64,000 bases of DNA from JBEVJK01 sp040510195 (GTDB lineage Bacteria; Pseudomonadota; Alphaproteobacteria; Rhizobiales; Rhizobiaceae), in the NCBI GenBank assembly GCA_040510195.1, contig JBEVJK010000097.1:1-64000 (forward strand), read 5' to 3'. A program made the position numbers and the translations under genes. Shown here in pieces: positions 6,981 through 15,516 of this stretch. Under the pieces are notes generated by a model that ran no database searches, had not been told where the DNA came from, and worked only from the letters and a program-made list of their open reading frames with translations. The number at the start of each line of letters is the position of its first letter. The stretch's first letter is position 1.

Positions 6981-7363
6981 GGGTTCTCGACCGGTTGCTT
7001 TGGCGTCCACGCATAGGGCCGTCGGCCGACCGCATCAACCCATCGTGGTCGGCGAACCCTTGGACCAGCCGCCGGGCCGCGCGCCGCCGCCGGCGGTCCG
7101 CCGGGAGGGACCTCGCGACCGTCAAAGCCTTCAAATTCCGCCATTCTGCTAAATTAGCGGGCATCCGTCCGGACCGCCGCACAATTGGTCATTCTCCCTT
7201 GACCGCAACCCAATAATCGCCTTCGATGGGAAACGTGAATGGGAGACGGAACCGACCGTGCCGCTGAGAGCGTGGCGTTCCGAAGATCGGCCGGAACGGG
7301 ACGTCGGCTTCCGCACACGGGATCACTCAGGATGTTCCTGACAACAGAAAAGGGTTTGTGGGT
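6981..7363. promoter_or_regulatory. Divergent control region metC / aapJ
   Basis: About 380 bases between divergent genes. At 7148-7158 there is an 11-base palindrome, GCTAA-A-TTAGC, in a locally AT-rich patch. At 7199-7204 TTGACC, with TTCGAT 17 bases later (7222-7227), is a weak sigma70-type candidate for aapJ. That would leave a leader of about 130 bases with no obvious riboswitch fold. Nothing coding is supported. Confidence 0.35.
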
Positions 7364-8392
7364 ATGAAAAACATTCTCGCTGGCGTTCTGGGCGTCGCGG
7401 CATTTGCGGTCACGGCGTCGGCCGCTTCCGGTGCCACGCTGGACGACGTCAAGGCAAAGGGCTTCATTCAGTGCGGCGTCAACACTGGCACCGCGGGTTT
7501 CTCCGCTCCGAACGACAAGGGCGAATATGCCGGTATCGACGCTGATTTCTGTCGTGCGGTCGCCGCGGCCGTCTTCGGCGATGGCACCAAGGTCAAGTTC
7601 ACGCCGCTGAACGCAAAGGAGCGTTTCACCGCCTTGCAGTCGGGGGAGGTCGACCTTCTGTCGCGCAACACCACCTGGACGATCAACCGCGACACCGCGC
7701 TGGGGCTGAACTTCACCGGCGTCACCTATTATGACGGCCAGGGATTCATGATCAATGCCAAGAAGCTGCCGGGCGTCAACTCGGCCTTGCAGCTGTCCGG
7801 CGCAGCGATCTGCGTGCAGTCCGGCACCACCACCGAGCTCAATCTCGCCGACTACTTCAAGGCGAACAAGATGGAATACAGCCCGGTGGTGTTCGAAAGC
7901 CTTGCGGAAACGGAGTCGGCCTATGATGCGGGCCGCTGCGACGTATACACCACGGACCAGTCGGGACTTTACGGAACCCGCCTGAAGCTCAGCGCGCCGG
8001 ACGATCACATCGTCCTGCCGGAGATCATCTCGAAGGAGCCGCTGGGCCCGGCCGTCCGCCAGGGCGACGACCAATGGTTCGATATCGTCAAATGGACCTA
8101 TTACGCGCTGCTCAACGCCGAGGAGCTGGGCATAACGCAGGCCAATGTCGAGGAGATGAAGAGCTCGGAGAATCCCGAGATCAAGCGTGTCCTCGGCGTC
8201 GAGGCCGACACCAAGATCGGCACCGACCTCGGCCTCACCAACGAATGGGTCGTCAACATCGTGAAAGCGGTGGGCAATTACGGCGAGATGTTCGAACGCA
8301 ACGTCGGTCAGGACAGCCCGCTGAAGATCGCGCGCGGCGTCAACAATCTCTGGACGAAGGGCGGTCTGCAATACGGAATGCCGATCCGCTGA
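7364..8392 (+). CDS. aapJ: General L-amino-acid ABC transporter, binding protein
   Basis: A 342-residue periplasmic binding protein with a signal peptide (MKNILAGVLGVAAFAVTASA). The mature part begins ATLDDVKAKGFIQCGVNTG and carries the family-3 solute-binding core GIDADFCRAVAAAVFG at about 55-70. Residues such as the arginine in SRNTTWT are typical of AapJ, which binds a broad range of L-amino acids. The ATG at 7364 is chosen over the in-frame GTG six bases earlier because AGGG is well spaced to it. It leads a four-gene operon with two permeases and an ATPase; a hairpin separates it from aapQ. Confidence 0.95.
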   Translation: MKNILAGVLGVAAFAVTASAASGATLDDVKAKGFIQCGVNTGTAGFSAPNDKGEYAGIDADFCRAVAAAVFGDGTKVKFTPLNAKERFTALQSGEVDLLSRNTTWTINRDTALGLNFTGVTYYDGQGFMINAKKLPGVNSALQLSGAAICVQSGTTTELNLADYFKANKMEYSPVVFESLAETESAYDAGRCDVYTTDQSGLYGTRLKLSAPDDHIVLPEIISKEPLGPAVRQGDDQWFDIVKWTYYALLNAEELGITQANVEEMKSSENPEIKRVLGVEADTKIGTDLGLTNEWVVNIVKAVGNYGEMFERNVGQDSPLKIARGVNNLWTKGGLQYGMPIR

Positions 8393-8411
8393 TCGGAAAT
8401 CGACAAGCGGG

Positions 8412-8429
8412 GGGCGGCATCGGCCGCCC
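8412..8429 (+). promoter_or_regulatory. Intercistronic hairpin aapJ-aapQ
   Basis: GGGCGGC, loop ATCG, GCCGCCC: a perfect 7-bp stem in the 63-base gap after aapJ, without a T-run. Such stems often stabilise the upstream message or partly terminate transcription, so that the binding protein is made in excess over the permeases. Confidence 0.65.
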
Positions 8430-8455
8430 TCCGCAGTCTTAGCAAGGGAGCTCCG

Positions 8456-9646
8456 ATGGCATCGCAAGACATCGCCCAGTCGGGGAGTTCGGGACGCGGT
8501 TCGCTCTTCTACGATCCCAAGATTCGCGGCATATTCTTTCAGGTCCTCGTTTTTGTTTTACTTTTTTTGTTCATTTGGTGGATTGTCGGAAATACGGTCG
8601 AAAATCTCAGACGCTCCAACATCGCTTCCGGTTTCGGCTTTCTGCGGGGCCGTTCGGGCTTCGACATTTCCGATAGCCTGATCGCCTATTCGTCGGATTC
8701 GACCTATGGCCGCGCCCTGGTGGTCGGCCTGTTGAACACGGTGATTGTGGCGATCGCCGGCATCGTCACGGCGACGGTGCTGGGCTTCCTGGTCGGCATC
8801 GGCCGGCTCTCGCGCAATTGGCTGGTGCGCAAGATCTCGATGGTCTACGTCGAGGTCTTTCGCAACATCCCGCCATTGCTGGTCATCTTCTTTTGGTATT
8901 TCGGCGTCCTTTCCGTGCTGCCGCTGCCGCGCGATTCGATCGAGCTGCCCTTCGGCTCCTACCTGAACAGCCGCGGCTTCTATCTGCCGCGACTGGTCTG
9001 GGGCGAGGGCGCATGGTTGATCCCGGTCGCGCTGCTGATCGCCATCGCGATGGCGATCTTCGTGGCGAAGCGTGCCCATCAGCGGCAGATGTCGACCGGC
9101 CAGCAGTTCCCCGTCTTCTGGACGAGCCTGGCCTTGATCGTCGGGCTGCCGCTGCTTGCCTTTGCCGCAAGCGGCTTCCCGCTGACGCTCGATTTTCCGA
9201 AAGCGTCGACCTTCAACCTGACCGGCGGGTTCCAGGTCAAGCCGGAGTTCCTGTCGCTCTATCTGGCGCTGTCCTTCTACACCGCCGCCTTCATCGCCGA
9301 GATCGTGCGGGCCGGCATCGTCGGCGTCAGCAAGGGGCAGACCGAAGCGGCGGCGGCCCTCGGCGTCCGCCCGGGGCCGACATTGAGGCTGGTAGTCATC
9401 CCGCAGGCGATGCGCATCGTCATCCCGCCGCTGACCAGCCAGTACCTGAACCTGACCAAGAATTCCTCCCTGGCCATCGCCATCGGCTATCCGGACCTCG
9501 TCGCCATCGGCGGCACCATCCTCAATCAGACCGGGCAGGCCATCGAGATCGTTGCCATCTGGATGGTCGTCTATCTCGGGTTGAGCCTGCTCACCTCCGC
9601 CTTCATGAACTGGTTCAATGCGCGCATGGCGCTGGTCGAGAGGTAG
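8456..9646 (+). CDS. aapQ: General L-amino-acid ABC transporter permease
   Basis: A 396-residue inner-membrane protein with about eight hydrophobic segments: the first at about 25-45 (QVLVFVLLFLFIWWIVG), then a loop, then the HisM-type permease core. The EAA loop is EAAAALGVRPGPTLRLVVIPQA at about 297-318; it contacts the AapP ATPase. The long extra region between the first helix and the core is typical of AapQ as against short HisQ-type permeases. It pairs with AapM to form the channel. GGAG lies upstream of the ATG; aapM follows after five bases. Confidence 0.93.
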   Translation: MASQDIAQSGSSGRGSLFYDPKIRGIFFQVLVFVLLFLFIWWIVGNTVENLRRSNIASGFGFLRGRSGFDISDSLIAYSSDSTYGRALVVGLLNTVIVAIAGIVTATVLGFLVGIGRLSRNWLVRKISMVYVEVFRNIPPLLVIFFWYFGVLSVLPLPRDSIELPFGSYLNSRGFYLPRLVWGEGAWLIPVALLIAIAMAIFVAKRAHQRQMSTGQQFPVFWTSLALIVGLPLLAFAASGFPLTLDFPKASTFNLTGGFQVKPEFLSLYLALSFYTAAFIAEIVRAGIVGVSKGQTEAAAALGVRPGPTLRLVVIPQAMRIVIPPLTSQYLNLTKNSSLAIAIGYPDLVAIGGTILNQTGQAIEIVAIWMVVYLGLSLLTSAFMNWFNARMALVER

Positions 9647-9651
9647 GCGCC

Positions 9652-10809
9652 ATGCAGGAGCACGACCTTTCCTTTGTCCGCGCCGAGATGGTGGCCAACC
9701 AGGCGCCGCCGCGCGGCGTGACCGGCTTCGGCCACTGGGTGCGCAAGAACCTTTTCGCGTCGCCCTACGACACGGTTCTCACCCTGCTGGCGCTCGCACT
9801 TCTCGTCTATTTCTTGCCGCCGTTGATTCGCTGGGCCTTCCTCGACGCACAATGGCATGGCACCGACCGCACCTTCTGCGCCACCGTGGCGCAGGGCGGC
9901 ATCCAGCCCGATGGCTGGTCGGGCGCCTGCTGGGCATTCGTGCGCGCCAAGTTCGAAATCTTCATGTTCAACCGCTACCCGGTCGACGAGCGCTGGCGTC
10001 CCATCCTCTGTGGCGTCATGTTCGTGCTCCTCCTGGCGCCGCTGATGATCCCCAAAGTGCCTGGCAAGGCCCTCAACGCCGTGCTCTTCTTCCTGGTCTT
10101 TCCTGTCGTTGCCTTCTTCCTGCTGGTCGGCGGCAGGTTCGGCCTGCCACACGTCGAGACGCCCCTTTGGGGTGGCCTGATGGTGACCCTGGTCATCTCC
10201 TTCGTCGGCATCGCGGTATCGCTGCCGTTCGGCATCCTTCTGGCCCTCGGGCGCCGCTCGAAGCTGCCGATCATCAAGCTCATTTGCGTCATCTTCATCG
10301 AGACCATCCGCGGCGTGCCGCTGGTCACCGTGCTGTTCATGGCAAGCGTGATGCTGCCGCTGTTCCTGCCCCAGGGAATGAGCTTCGACAAGTTTTTGCG
10401 TGCGCTGATCGGCGTGGCTCTATTCGCCTCGGCCTATATGGCCGAAGTGATCCGCGGAGGATTGCAGGCGATTCCCAAAGGCCAGTATGAGGGCGCCGAT
10501 TCGCTCGGGCTCTCCTACTGGCAGAAGACCGGGTTGATCGTGCTGCCGCAGGCGCTCAAGCTCGTCATCCCCGGTATCGTCAACACCTTCATCGGCATGT
10601 TCAAGGATACGAGCCTCGTCTACATCATCGGCATGTTCGACCTGCTTGGGGTCGTCCGCCAGAACTTCTCCGATGCGGCCTGGGCTTCGGCGCAGACGCC
10701 CGTGACCGGCCTTGTCTTCGCCGGCTTCGTCTTCTGGGTGTTCTGTTTCGGCATGTCGCGCTATTCCATGTTCATGGAGCGGAGGCTGGATACGAGTCAC
10801 CGGCACTAG
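9652..10809 (+). CDS. aapM: General L-amino-acid ABC transporter permease
   Basis: A 385-residue permease, the partner of AapQ. A cytosolic N-terminus (MQEHDLSFVRAEMV) is followed by several membrane helices, and the C-terminal part carries the EAA-type loop around GADSLGLSYWQKTGLIVLPQA. The helix block MVTLVISFVGIAVSLPFGIL and the segment ETIRGVPLVTVLFMASVMLP are characteristic of this family. The frame is open far upstream into aapQ, but the ATG at 9652 fits the known N-terminus. It is followed after about 48 bases by aapP. Confidence 0.93.
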   Translation: MQEHDLSFVRAEMVANQAPPRGVTGFGHWVRKNLFASPYDTVLTLLALALLVYFLPPLIRWAFLDAQWHGTDRTFCATVAQGGIQPDGWSGACWAFVRAKFEIFMFNRYPVDERWRPILCGVMFVLLLAPLMIPKVPGKALNAVLFFLVFPVVAFFLLVGGRFGLPHVETPLWGGLMVTLVISFVGIAVSLPFGILLALGRRSKLPIIKLICVIFIETIRGVPLVTVLFMASVMLPLFLPQGMSFDKFLRALIGVALFASAYMAEVIRGGLQAIPKGQYEGADSLGLSYWQKTGLIVLPQALKLVIPGIVNTFIGMFKDTSLVYIIGMFDLLGVVRQNFSDAAWASAQTPVTGLVFAGFVFWVFCFGMSRYSMFMERRLDTSHRH

Positions 10810-10857
10810 CGCCGGCAGGCAATCGAATGAAATGGACCACGAGAAGGGGAACGGTCG

Positions 10858-11661
10858 ATGGTCACCGAGAATGCAGTCAGCGCCGACGAGATCAAGGTCG
10901 ACCGCGCCAAGATGCATATCTCCGATACCGAAGTGGCGGTCGACATCGTCGGCATGCACAAATGGTATGGGGATTTTCATGTGCTCAAGGACATCAACCT
11001 GCGCGTGATGCGCGGCGAGCGCATCGTCATTTGCGGCCCCTCGGGCTCCGGCAAGTCGACGATGATTCGCTGCATCAACCGCCTGGAAGAGCACCAGAAG
11101 GGCAAGATCATCGTCGACGGCAAGGAACTGACGAACGATCTCAAGAAGATTGACGAAGTTCGTCGCGAAGTCGGGATGGTCTTCCAGCACTTCAACCTGT
11201 TTCCGCATCTCACCATTCTGGAGAATTGCACGCTGGCGCCAATCTGGGTCCGCAAGACTCCTCGGAAGCAGGCCGAGGAAACGGCGATGCACTTCCTCAA
11301 GCGCGTCAAGATTCCCGAGCAGGCAAACAAATACCCGGGCCAGCTGTCCGGCGGCCAGCAGCAACGCGTCGCCATTGCGCGTTCGCTCTGCATGAACCCG
11401 CGGATCATGTTGTTCGACGAGCCTACTTCCGCACTCGACCCCGAGATGATCAAGGAGGTGCTGGAGACCATGGTCGGCCTGGCCGAGGAAGGCATGACCA
11501 TGCTCTGCGTCACCCACGAGATGGGCTTTGCCCGCAAGGTCGCCAACCGGGTGATCTTCATGGACCAGGGTCAGATCGTCGAGCAGAACACCCCGGCCGA
11601 GTTCTTCGATCATCCGAAGCACGAGCGCACCAAGCTGTTCCTGAGCCAGATCCTGCATTGA
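10858..11661 (+). CDS. aapP: General L-amino-acid ABC transporter ATP-binding protein
   Basis: A 267-residue ABC ATPase. Walker A is GPSGSGKS at 60-67, the signature LSGGQ is at 163-167, Walker B is IMLFDEP with D187 and the catalytic E188, and the switch histidine is in CVTHEMGFARKVA. It drives uptake of amino acids through AapQM. The start at 10858 has GGGG eight bases upstream; a second possible start is the ATG of MHISDTE nineteen codons later, and I prefer the longer form because of its ribosome site. It is the last gene of the operon and converges on a monooxygenase gene 25 bases away. Confidence 0.94.
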   Translation: MVTENAVSADEIKVDRAKMHISDTEVAVDIVGMHKWYGDFHVLKDINLRVMRGERIVICGPSGSGKSTMIRCINRLEEHQKGKIIVDGKELTNDLKKIDEVRREVGMVFQHFNLFPHLTILENCTLAPIWVRKTPRKQAEETAMHFLKRVKIPEQANKYPGQLSGGQQQRVAIARSLCMNPRIMLFDEPTSALDPEMIKEVLETMVGLAEEGMTMLCVTHEMGFARKVANRVIFMDQGQIVEQNTPAEFFDHPKHERTKLFLSQILH

Positions 11662-11686
11662 AGGGCGGCGGTCAGCCCACGCGAAC

Positions 11687-12871
11687 TCAAGGGCGCCAGC
11701 CGTAGAGCCAGTCGAGGTCTGCCGCCAACCTGTCTGGTGAGCGCAGCCCAAGCACCAGGTTGCGGGCGAACGCGACGGGCCCCCTGGCATGCCAGACGAA
11801 GCGGTTGAAGGCGCCGCGCCGCGCCACGCGCAGCACCCGTCGACGTCGCGCGTCTTCCCAGGCCGAGAGCGCTTGGCTTTGCGGACCGGCCCCCACGATC
11901 GCTTCGGCAAGCGTCACGGCGTCCTCTATGGCCATGGCCGCTCCTTGCGCCGCATAGGGCGTCATGGCGTGGGCGGCGTCGCCGACCAGCGCGAGGCGGC
12001 CATGGCGCGTCCAGGGAGCTGATGCATCGACGGCGTGGACCGGAAAGACTGTCCACGGTGGCGCCATCCCGATCAGCTCATGCAGCACCTTCGCGCTTCG
12101 GTGCAATGTCCTGAGGAGACTTGATATGTCGCCATCTGCCGACCATTCATGCTGGCCCGGTGGGCCAGGCGAGAAGGCAACGAGGTTGAAGGCCCTTCCG
12201 CCGGCGATGGGATAGACGATCATGTGCCCGTTCGGATCAAGAAAGGCGACCACCTGTCGCGCCGCGCCGAACTGCGCCAGAAGTCCGGCGGCCGCGCTGT
12301 CGACGCCGACGGTCGCCCGCCAGGCGAGTGCGCCGGTGAAGCGGCTGCCGCGGCCCGCGCCGGGACGCACGACCTGACGCACCGCCGACCACACGCCGTC
12401 GGCGCCGATTAGCAGACCCGCTTCGTCGCGCCTGTCCACCTGCACGCCTTGTGGCATCTCGAGGATCGCCGCGGCCTCGACCGCCCGTCCGTAGCGGACC
12501 TCGATCAGCTGCTCTTCCGCCACCGCCTGGGCCAGCGCACCTTGGAGATCGGCGCGTTGCGCCGTCAGATAGGGCGCTCCCCACCGCTTTTCGGCTGCGT
12601 CGCCGAGCGGCAGGCGGGCGAGTTCGACGAGCGAGCGCGCATCCCTCAAGGTGACCGAATCCGGCCGCACGGCAAGCCCTTCCAGCCGTTCCAGCGCGCC
12701 CAGCTTTTGAAGCAGGCGCGTCGCATTGGGGGAGAGCTGGATGCCGGCGCCGGTCGATGCCGGCGCGGCAGCCTGCTCCAGCACGGTAACGGCCAAGCCT
12801 TGTCGCGAGAGCGCGAGCGCTGCTGAAAGCCCGGCGATCCCGCCGCCGGCAACCAGAATGCGGCGCTCCAT
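11687..12871 (-). CDS. FAD-dependent aromatic-type monooxygenase
   Basis: A 394-residue group-A flavoprotein monooxygenase. The FAD loop is at G9-x-G11-x-x-G14 with E32 at the end of the second strand, the DG motif is GADGVWSAVR (D158-G159), and the GD motif is LVGDAAHAMTP (G297-D298). The family hydroxylates aromatic rings with NAD(P)H and O2, salicylate and 3-hydroxybenzoate being common substrates; some relatives act in ubiquinone synthesis. Nothing in the active site fixes the substrate. It is the second gene of a probable two-gene operon, 23 bases after a zinc protein resembling NDUFS6, so a respiratory-quinone role is possible but unproven. Confidence 0.85.
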   Translation of the reverse strand: MERRILVAGGGIAGLSAALALSRQGLAVTVLEQAAAPASTGAGIQLSPNATRLLQKLGALERLEGLAVRPDSVTLRDARSLVELARLPLGDAAEKRWGAPYLTAQRADLQGALAQAVAEEQLIEVRYGRAVEAAAILEMPQGVQVDRRDEAGLLIGADGVWSAVRQVVRPGAGRGSRFTGALAWRATVGVDSAAAGLLAQFGAARQVVAFLDPNGHMIVYPIAGGRAFNLVAFSPGPPGQHEWSADGDISSLLRTLHRSAKVLHELIGMAPPWTVFPVHAVDASAPWTRHGRLALVGDAAHAMTPYAAQGAAMAIEDAVTLAEAIVGAGPQSQALSAWEDARRRRVLRVARRGAFNRFVWHARGPVAFARNLVLGLRSPDRLAADLDWLYGWRP

Positions 12872-12894
12872 CGGGGCGCCCGCCCGGCGCCCGG

Positions 12895-13140
12895 TCAGGC
12901 GGCCTGGGCAATATAGAGGCAGCCCTCAGGCCGCGTTTGCGTGGCCGGCAGCGAGGGGTCGTAGCGGAAGAGGGTCGAGCAGTAGGGGCAAACCTTTTCG
13001 CCATCGCTGCCCATGTCCAGGAAGACGTGCGGATGATCGAAGGGTGGATTGGCACCGACGCACATGAACTCCTTCACGCCGATGTCGATGGCCGGGTGAC
13101 CGGCATCGTTCTGGAAGTGGGGAATGGTGGCGCCCGCCAT
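12895..13140 (-). CDS. NDUFS6-like zinc-finger protein (CHCC)
   Basis: An 81-residue protein starting at the ATG at 13140. It carries exactly the spacing C27-x8-H36-x14-C51-x2-C54, the zinc site of the mitochondrial complex I subunit NDUFS6 and its alphaproteobacterial counterparts. The last half includes EKVCPYCSTLFRY. In alphaproteobacteria such proteins are accessory subunits or assembly helpers of NADH dehydrogenase; no other complex I genes lie in this window. The frame extends to 13368 but the upstream part is uncharacteristic. It is transcribed before the flavin monooxygenase gene and divergently from ppk. Confidence 0.85.
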   Translation of the reverse strand: MAGATIPHFQNDAGHPAIDIGVKEFMCVGANPPFDHPHVFLDMGSDGEKVCPYCSTLFRYDPSLPATQTRPEGCLYIAQAA

Positions 13141-13233
13141 GATCGGCTCCTCGGTCTCTCGAGCGCCCGGCCCGGCGAGCGCCGTTCGTGCGTTTGACGC
13201 ATAAGGGGAAAGTTTGCAAGGCGTGATATCAAA

Positions 13234-13255
13234 CTGTCGCAAAAGCCTGCGACAG
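13234..13255. promoter_or_regulatory. Palindrome before ppk
   Basis: CTGTCGCA, six bases, TGCGACAG: a perfect 8-bp inverted repeat in the 171-base divergent region between the zinc-protein gene and ppk. Spacing suits either a dimeric regulator or a short hairpin. The CTGTC word recalls the Pho box, but a Pho box is a direct repeat (CTGTCAT-N4-CTGTCAT) and this is inverted. Confidence 0.5.
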
Positions 13256-13311
13256 GAGGTGACGGGCCCGTCCCCGTTCTCTATCATTTTGGTGTTTCGA
13301 AAGAGCCAGAT

Positions 13312-15516
13312 ATGACCGAACTCAAGCCCATCAAGAAGGAGTTTGTCGGCAGCGCGGCAGCGGTGCACGCAGCCGGCAATCCCGACCGGTTCGTCAACCG
13401 TGAGTTTTCATGGCTGCAGTTCAATCGCCGCGTCCTGGAGGAGTCCCAGAATCCGCATCACCCGCTGCTCGAGCGGGTCCGGTTCCTGTCGATCTCGGCC
13501 GCCAATCTCGACGAGTTCTTCATGGTCCGGGTGGCCGGGCTGGCTGGCCAGATCCGCGAGGGCATCGCCATCAAGAGCCCCGACGGCCGCACGCCGGAGC
13601 AGCAGCTGGAGCAGCTTCTCGTCGAAGTCGAGCGGCTCCAGGAGGATCAGCAGAAAAGCCTGTCCTTGCTCGCCGAGCTTCTCAAGAAGGAGGGCATCGA
13701 GAACGTCCGGCCGGACGCGCTGGCCCGCGATGACAACGCCTGGCTGGAAGAGCACTTCATGGAAGCCGTCTTTCCGGTGATGACTCCGCTGTCGATCGAC
13801 CCCGCGCACCCCTTCCCGTTCATCCCCAATCTCGGCTTCTCGATCGCGCTCCAACTGCGCAATTTGAAGAATGGCGGTCAGATGACCGCGCTTCTGCGCT
13901 TGCCGGTGGCGCTCCGCCGTTTCATTCGGCTGCCCGACCGCAAGAGCGCGGTTCGCTTCGTCAGGCTGGAGGATACGGTCGGCCTGTTCATCGGCAAGCT
14001 CTTCCCCGGCTATGAGGTGAAGGGCTCAGGCACCTTCCGCATCATCCGCGACTCCGACATCGAGGTCGAGGAAGAGGCCGAGGACCTTGTCCGCCTCTTC
14101 GAAACGGCGCTGAAGCGGCGGCGTCGCGGGTCGGTCATCCGCATCGAGTTCGATAGCGAGATGCCGGAGGCGCTGCGCGACTTCGTGGCGGGAGAGCTCG
14201 GGGTGTCCTCATCGCGCATCAGCGTGCTCAGAGGACCGCTGGCGATCAACCAGATCTCCGAGGTGGTGGCGCTGCCTCGCGACGACCTCAAATTCCCGCC
14301 CTACAATCCGCGCTTCCCCGAGCGCATTCGCGACCACGGTGGCGATTGCTTCGCCGCGCTGCGCGAAAAGGACATCGTGGTGCACCATCCCTACGAATCC
14401 TTCGACGTGGTGGTGCAGTTCCTGCGCCAGGCGGCGGTCGACCCCGAGGTCGTGGCCATCAAGCAGACGCTCTACCGCACCTCCAACGACAGTCCGATCG
14501 TGCGCGCCCTGATCGATGCCGCCGAGGCGGGCAAGTCGGTCACGGCGCTGGTCGAGCTCAAGGCGCGCTTCGACGAGGAAGCCAACATCCGCTGGGCACG
14601 CGACCTGGAGCGCGCCGGCGTTCAGGTGGTCTTCGGCTTCCTGGAGCTGAAGACCCACGCCAAGATGTCGCTTGTGGTGCGCCGCGAGGACGGCAAGCTG
14701 CGCAACTACGTCCATCTCGGCACCGGCAACTACCACCCGATCACCGCCCGCATCTACACGGATCTGTCCTATTTCACGACGGATCGGGCGATCGCACGCG
14801 ATGTCGCCCAGGTCTTCAACTTCATCACCGGCTACGCCGAGCCGACCGAGGAGATGCGTCTCGCCATCTCGCCCTTCACCTTGCGCAACCGCCTGCTCGA
14901 CCATATCGCGGGGGAGATCGCCCATTCCCGGGCCGGGCGCCCGGCCCGCATCTGGATGAAGATGAACGCGTTGGTCGATCCGATCGTCATCGATGCGCTC
15001 TACGAGGCGAGCCGCGCCGGCGTCGAGGTCGACCTCGTCGTGCGCGGCATCTGCTGCCTCAGGCCGCAGGTTCCGGGCCTGTCCGAGAACATCCGGGTCA
15101 AGTCGATCATCGGCCGCTTCCTGGAGCACAGCCGCATCTATTGCTTCGGCAACGGCCACGGCCTGCCCTCAGACGAGGCCCTGGTTTACATCGCCTCGGC
15201 CGACATCATGCCGCGCAACCTCGATCGGCGGGTGGAGACGATGGTGCCGATCACCAACCGCACCGTCCATGAGCAGGTGCTGGGGCAGATCATGCTCGGA
15301 AACATCATGGACAACCAGCAAAGTTTCGAAGTATTGCCTGACGGGACCTCCCGCCGCCTGGTGCCCGACGAGGGGGAGGAGCCCTTCAACGCGCAGGAAT
15401 ATTTCATGACCAATCCCAGCCTCTCAGGACGGGGCGACGCGCTGAAATCGCACGCGCCGAAGCGTATCGCGCAGTTCAAGCGGCAGCGAAAACTAAACGC
15501 AGCCCCCAGCGCATGA
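13312..15516 (+). CDS. ppk: Polyphosphate kinase 1
   Basis: A 734-residue PPK1, which reversibly moves the ATP gamma-phosphate onto polyphosphate. The N-terminal region opens NREFSWLQFNRRVLEES, typical of the family. The phosphorylated histidine is H449 in LKTHAKMSL, and the second active-site histidine is H606 in FLEHSRIYCFGNG. Length agrees with bacterial PPK1. Its stop overlaps the ppx start (ATGA), so synthesis and breakdown of polyphosphate are translationally coupled. A palindrome lies about 57 bases upstream. Confidence 0.97.
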   Translation: MTELKPIKKEFVGSAAAVHAAGNPDRFVNREFSWLQFNRRVLEESQNPHHPLLERVRFLSISAANLDEFFMVRVAGLAGQIREGIAIKSPDGRTPEQQLEQLLVEVERLQEDQQKSLSLLAELLKKEGIENVRPDALARDDNAWLEEHFMEAVFPVMTPLSIDPAHPFPFIPNLGFSIALQLRNLKNGGQMTALLRLPVALRRFIRLPDRKSAVRFVRLEDTVGLFIGKLFPGYEVKGSGTFRIIRDSDIEVEEEAEDLVRLFETALKRRRRGSVIRIEFDSEMPEALRDFVAGELGVSSSRISVLRGPLAINQISEVVALPRDDLKFPPYNPRFPERIRDHGGDCFAALREKDIVVHHPYESFDVVVQFLRQAAVDPEVVAIKQTLYRTSNDSPIVRALIDAAEAGKSVTALVELKARFDEEANIRWARDLERAGVQVVFGFLELKTHAKMSLVVRREDGKLRNYVHLGTGNYHPITARIYTDLSYFTTDRAIARDVAQVFNFITGYAEPTEEMRLAISPFTLRNRLLDHIAGEIAHSRAGRPARIWMKMNALVDPIVIDALYEASRAGVEVDLVVRGICCLRPQVPGLSENIRVKSIIGRFLEHSRIYCFGNGHGLPSDEALVYIASADIMPRNLDRRVETMVPITNRTVHEQVLGQIMLGNIMDNQQSFEVLPDGTSRRLVPDEGEEPFNAQEYFMTNPSLSGRGDALKSHAPKRIAQFKRQRKLNAAPSA

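Noticed and set aside
8818..9651. Upstream extension of the aapM frame
   Set aside because: It lies wholly inside aapQ in another frame; the family start is MQEHDLSFV at 9652.
13234..13255. Pho box before ppk
   Set aside because: The CTGTC words are inverted; a Pho box needs a direct repeat with N4 spacing.
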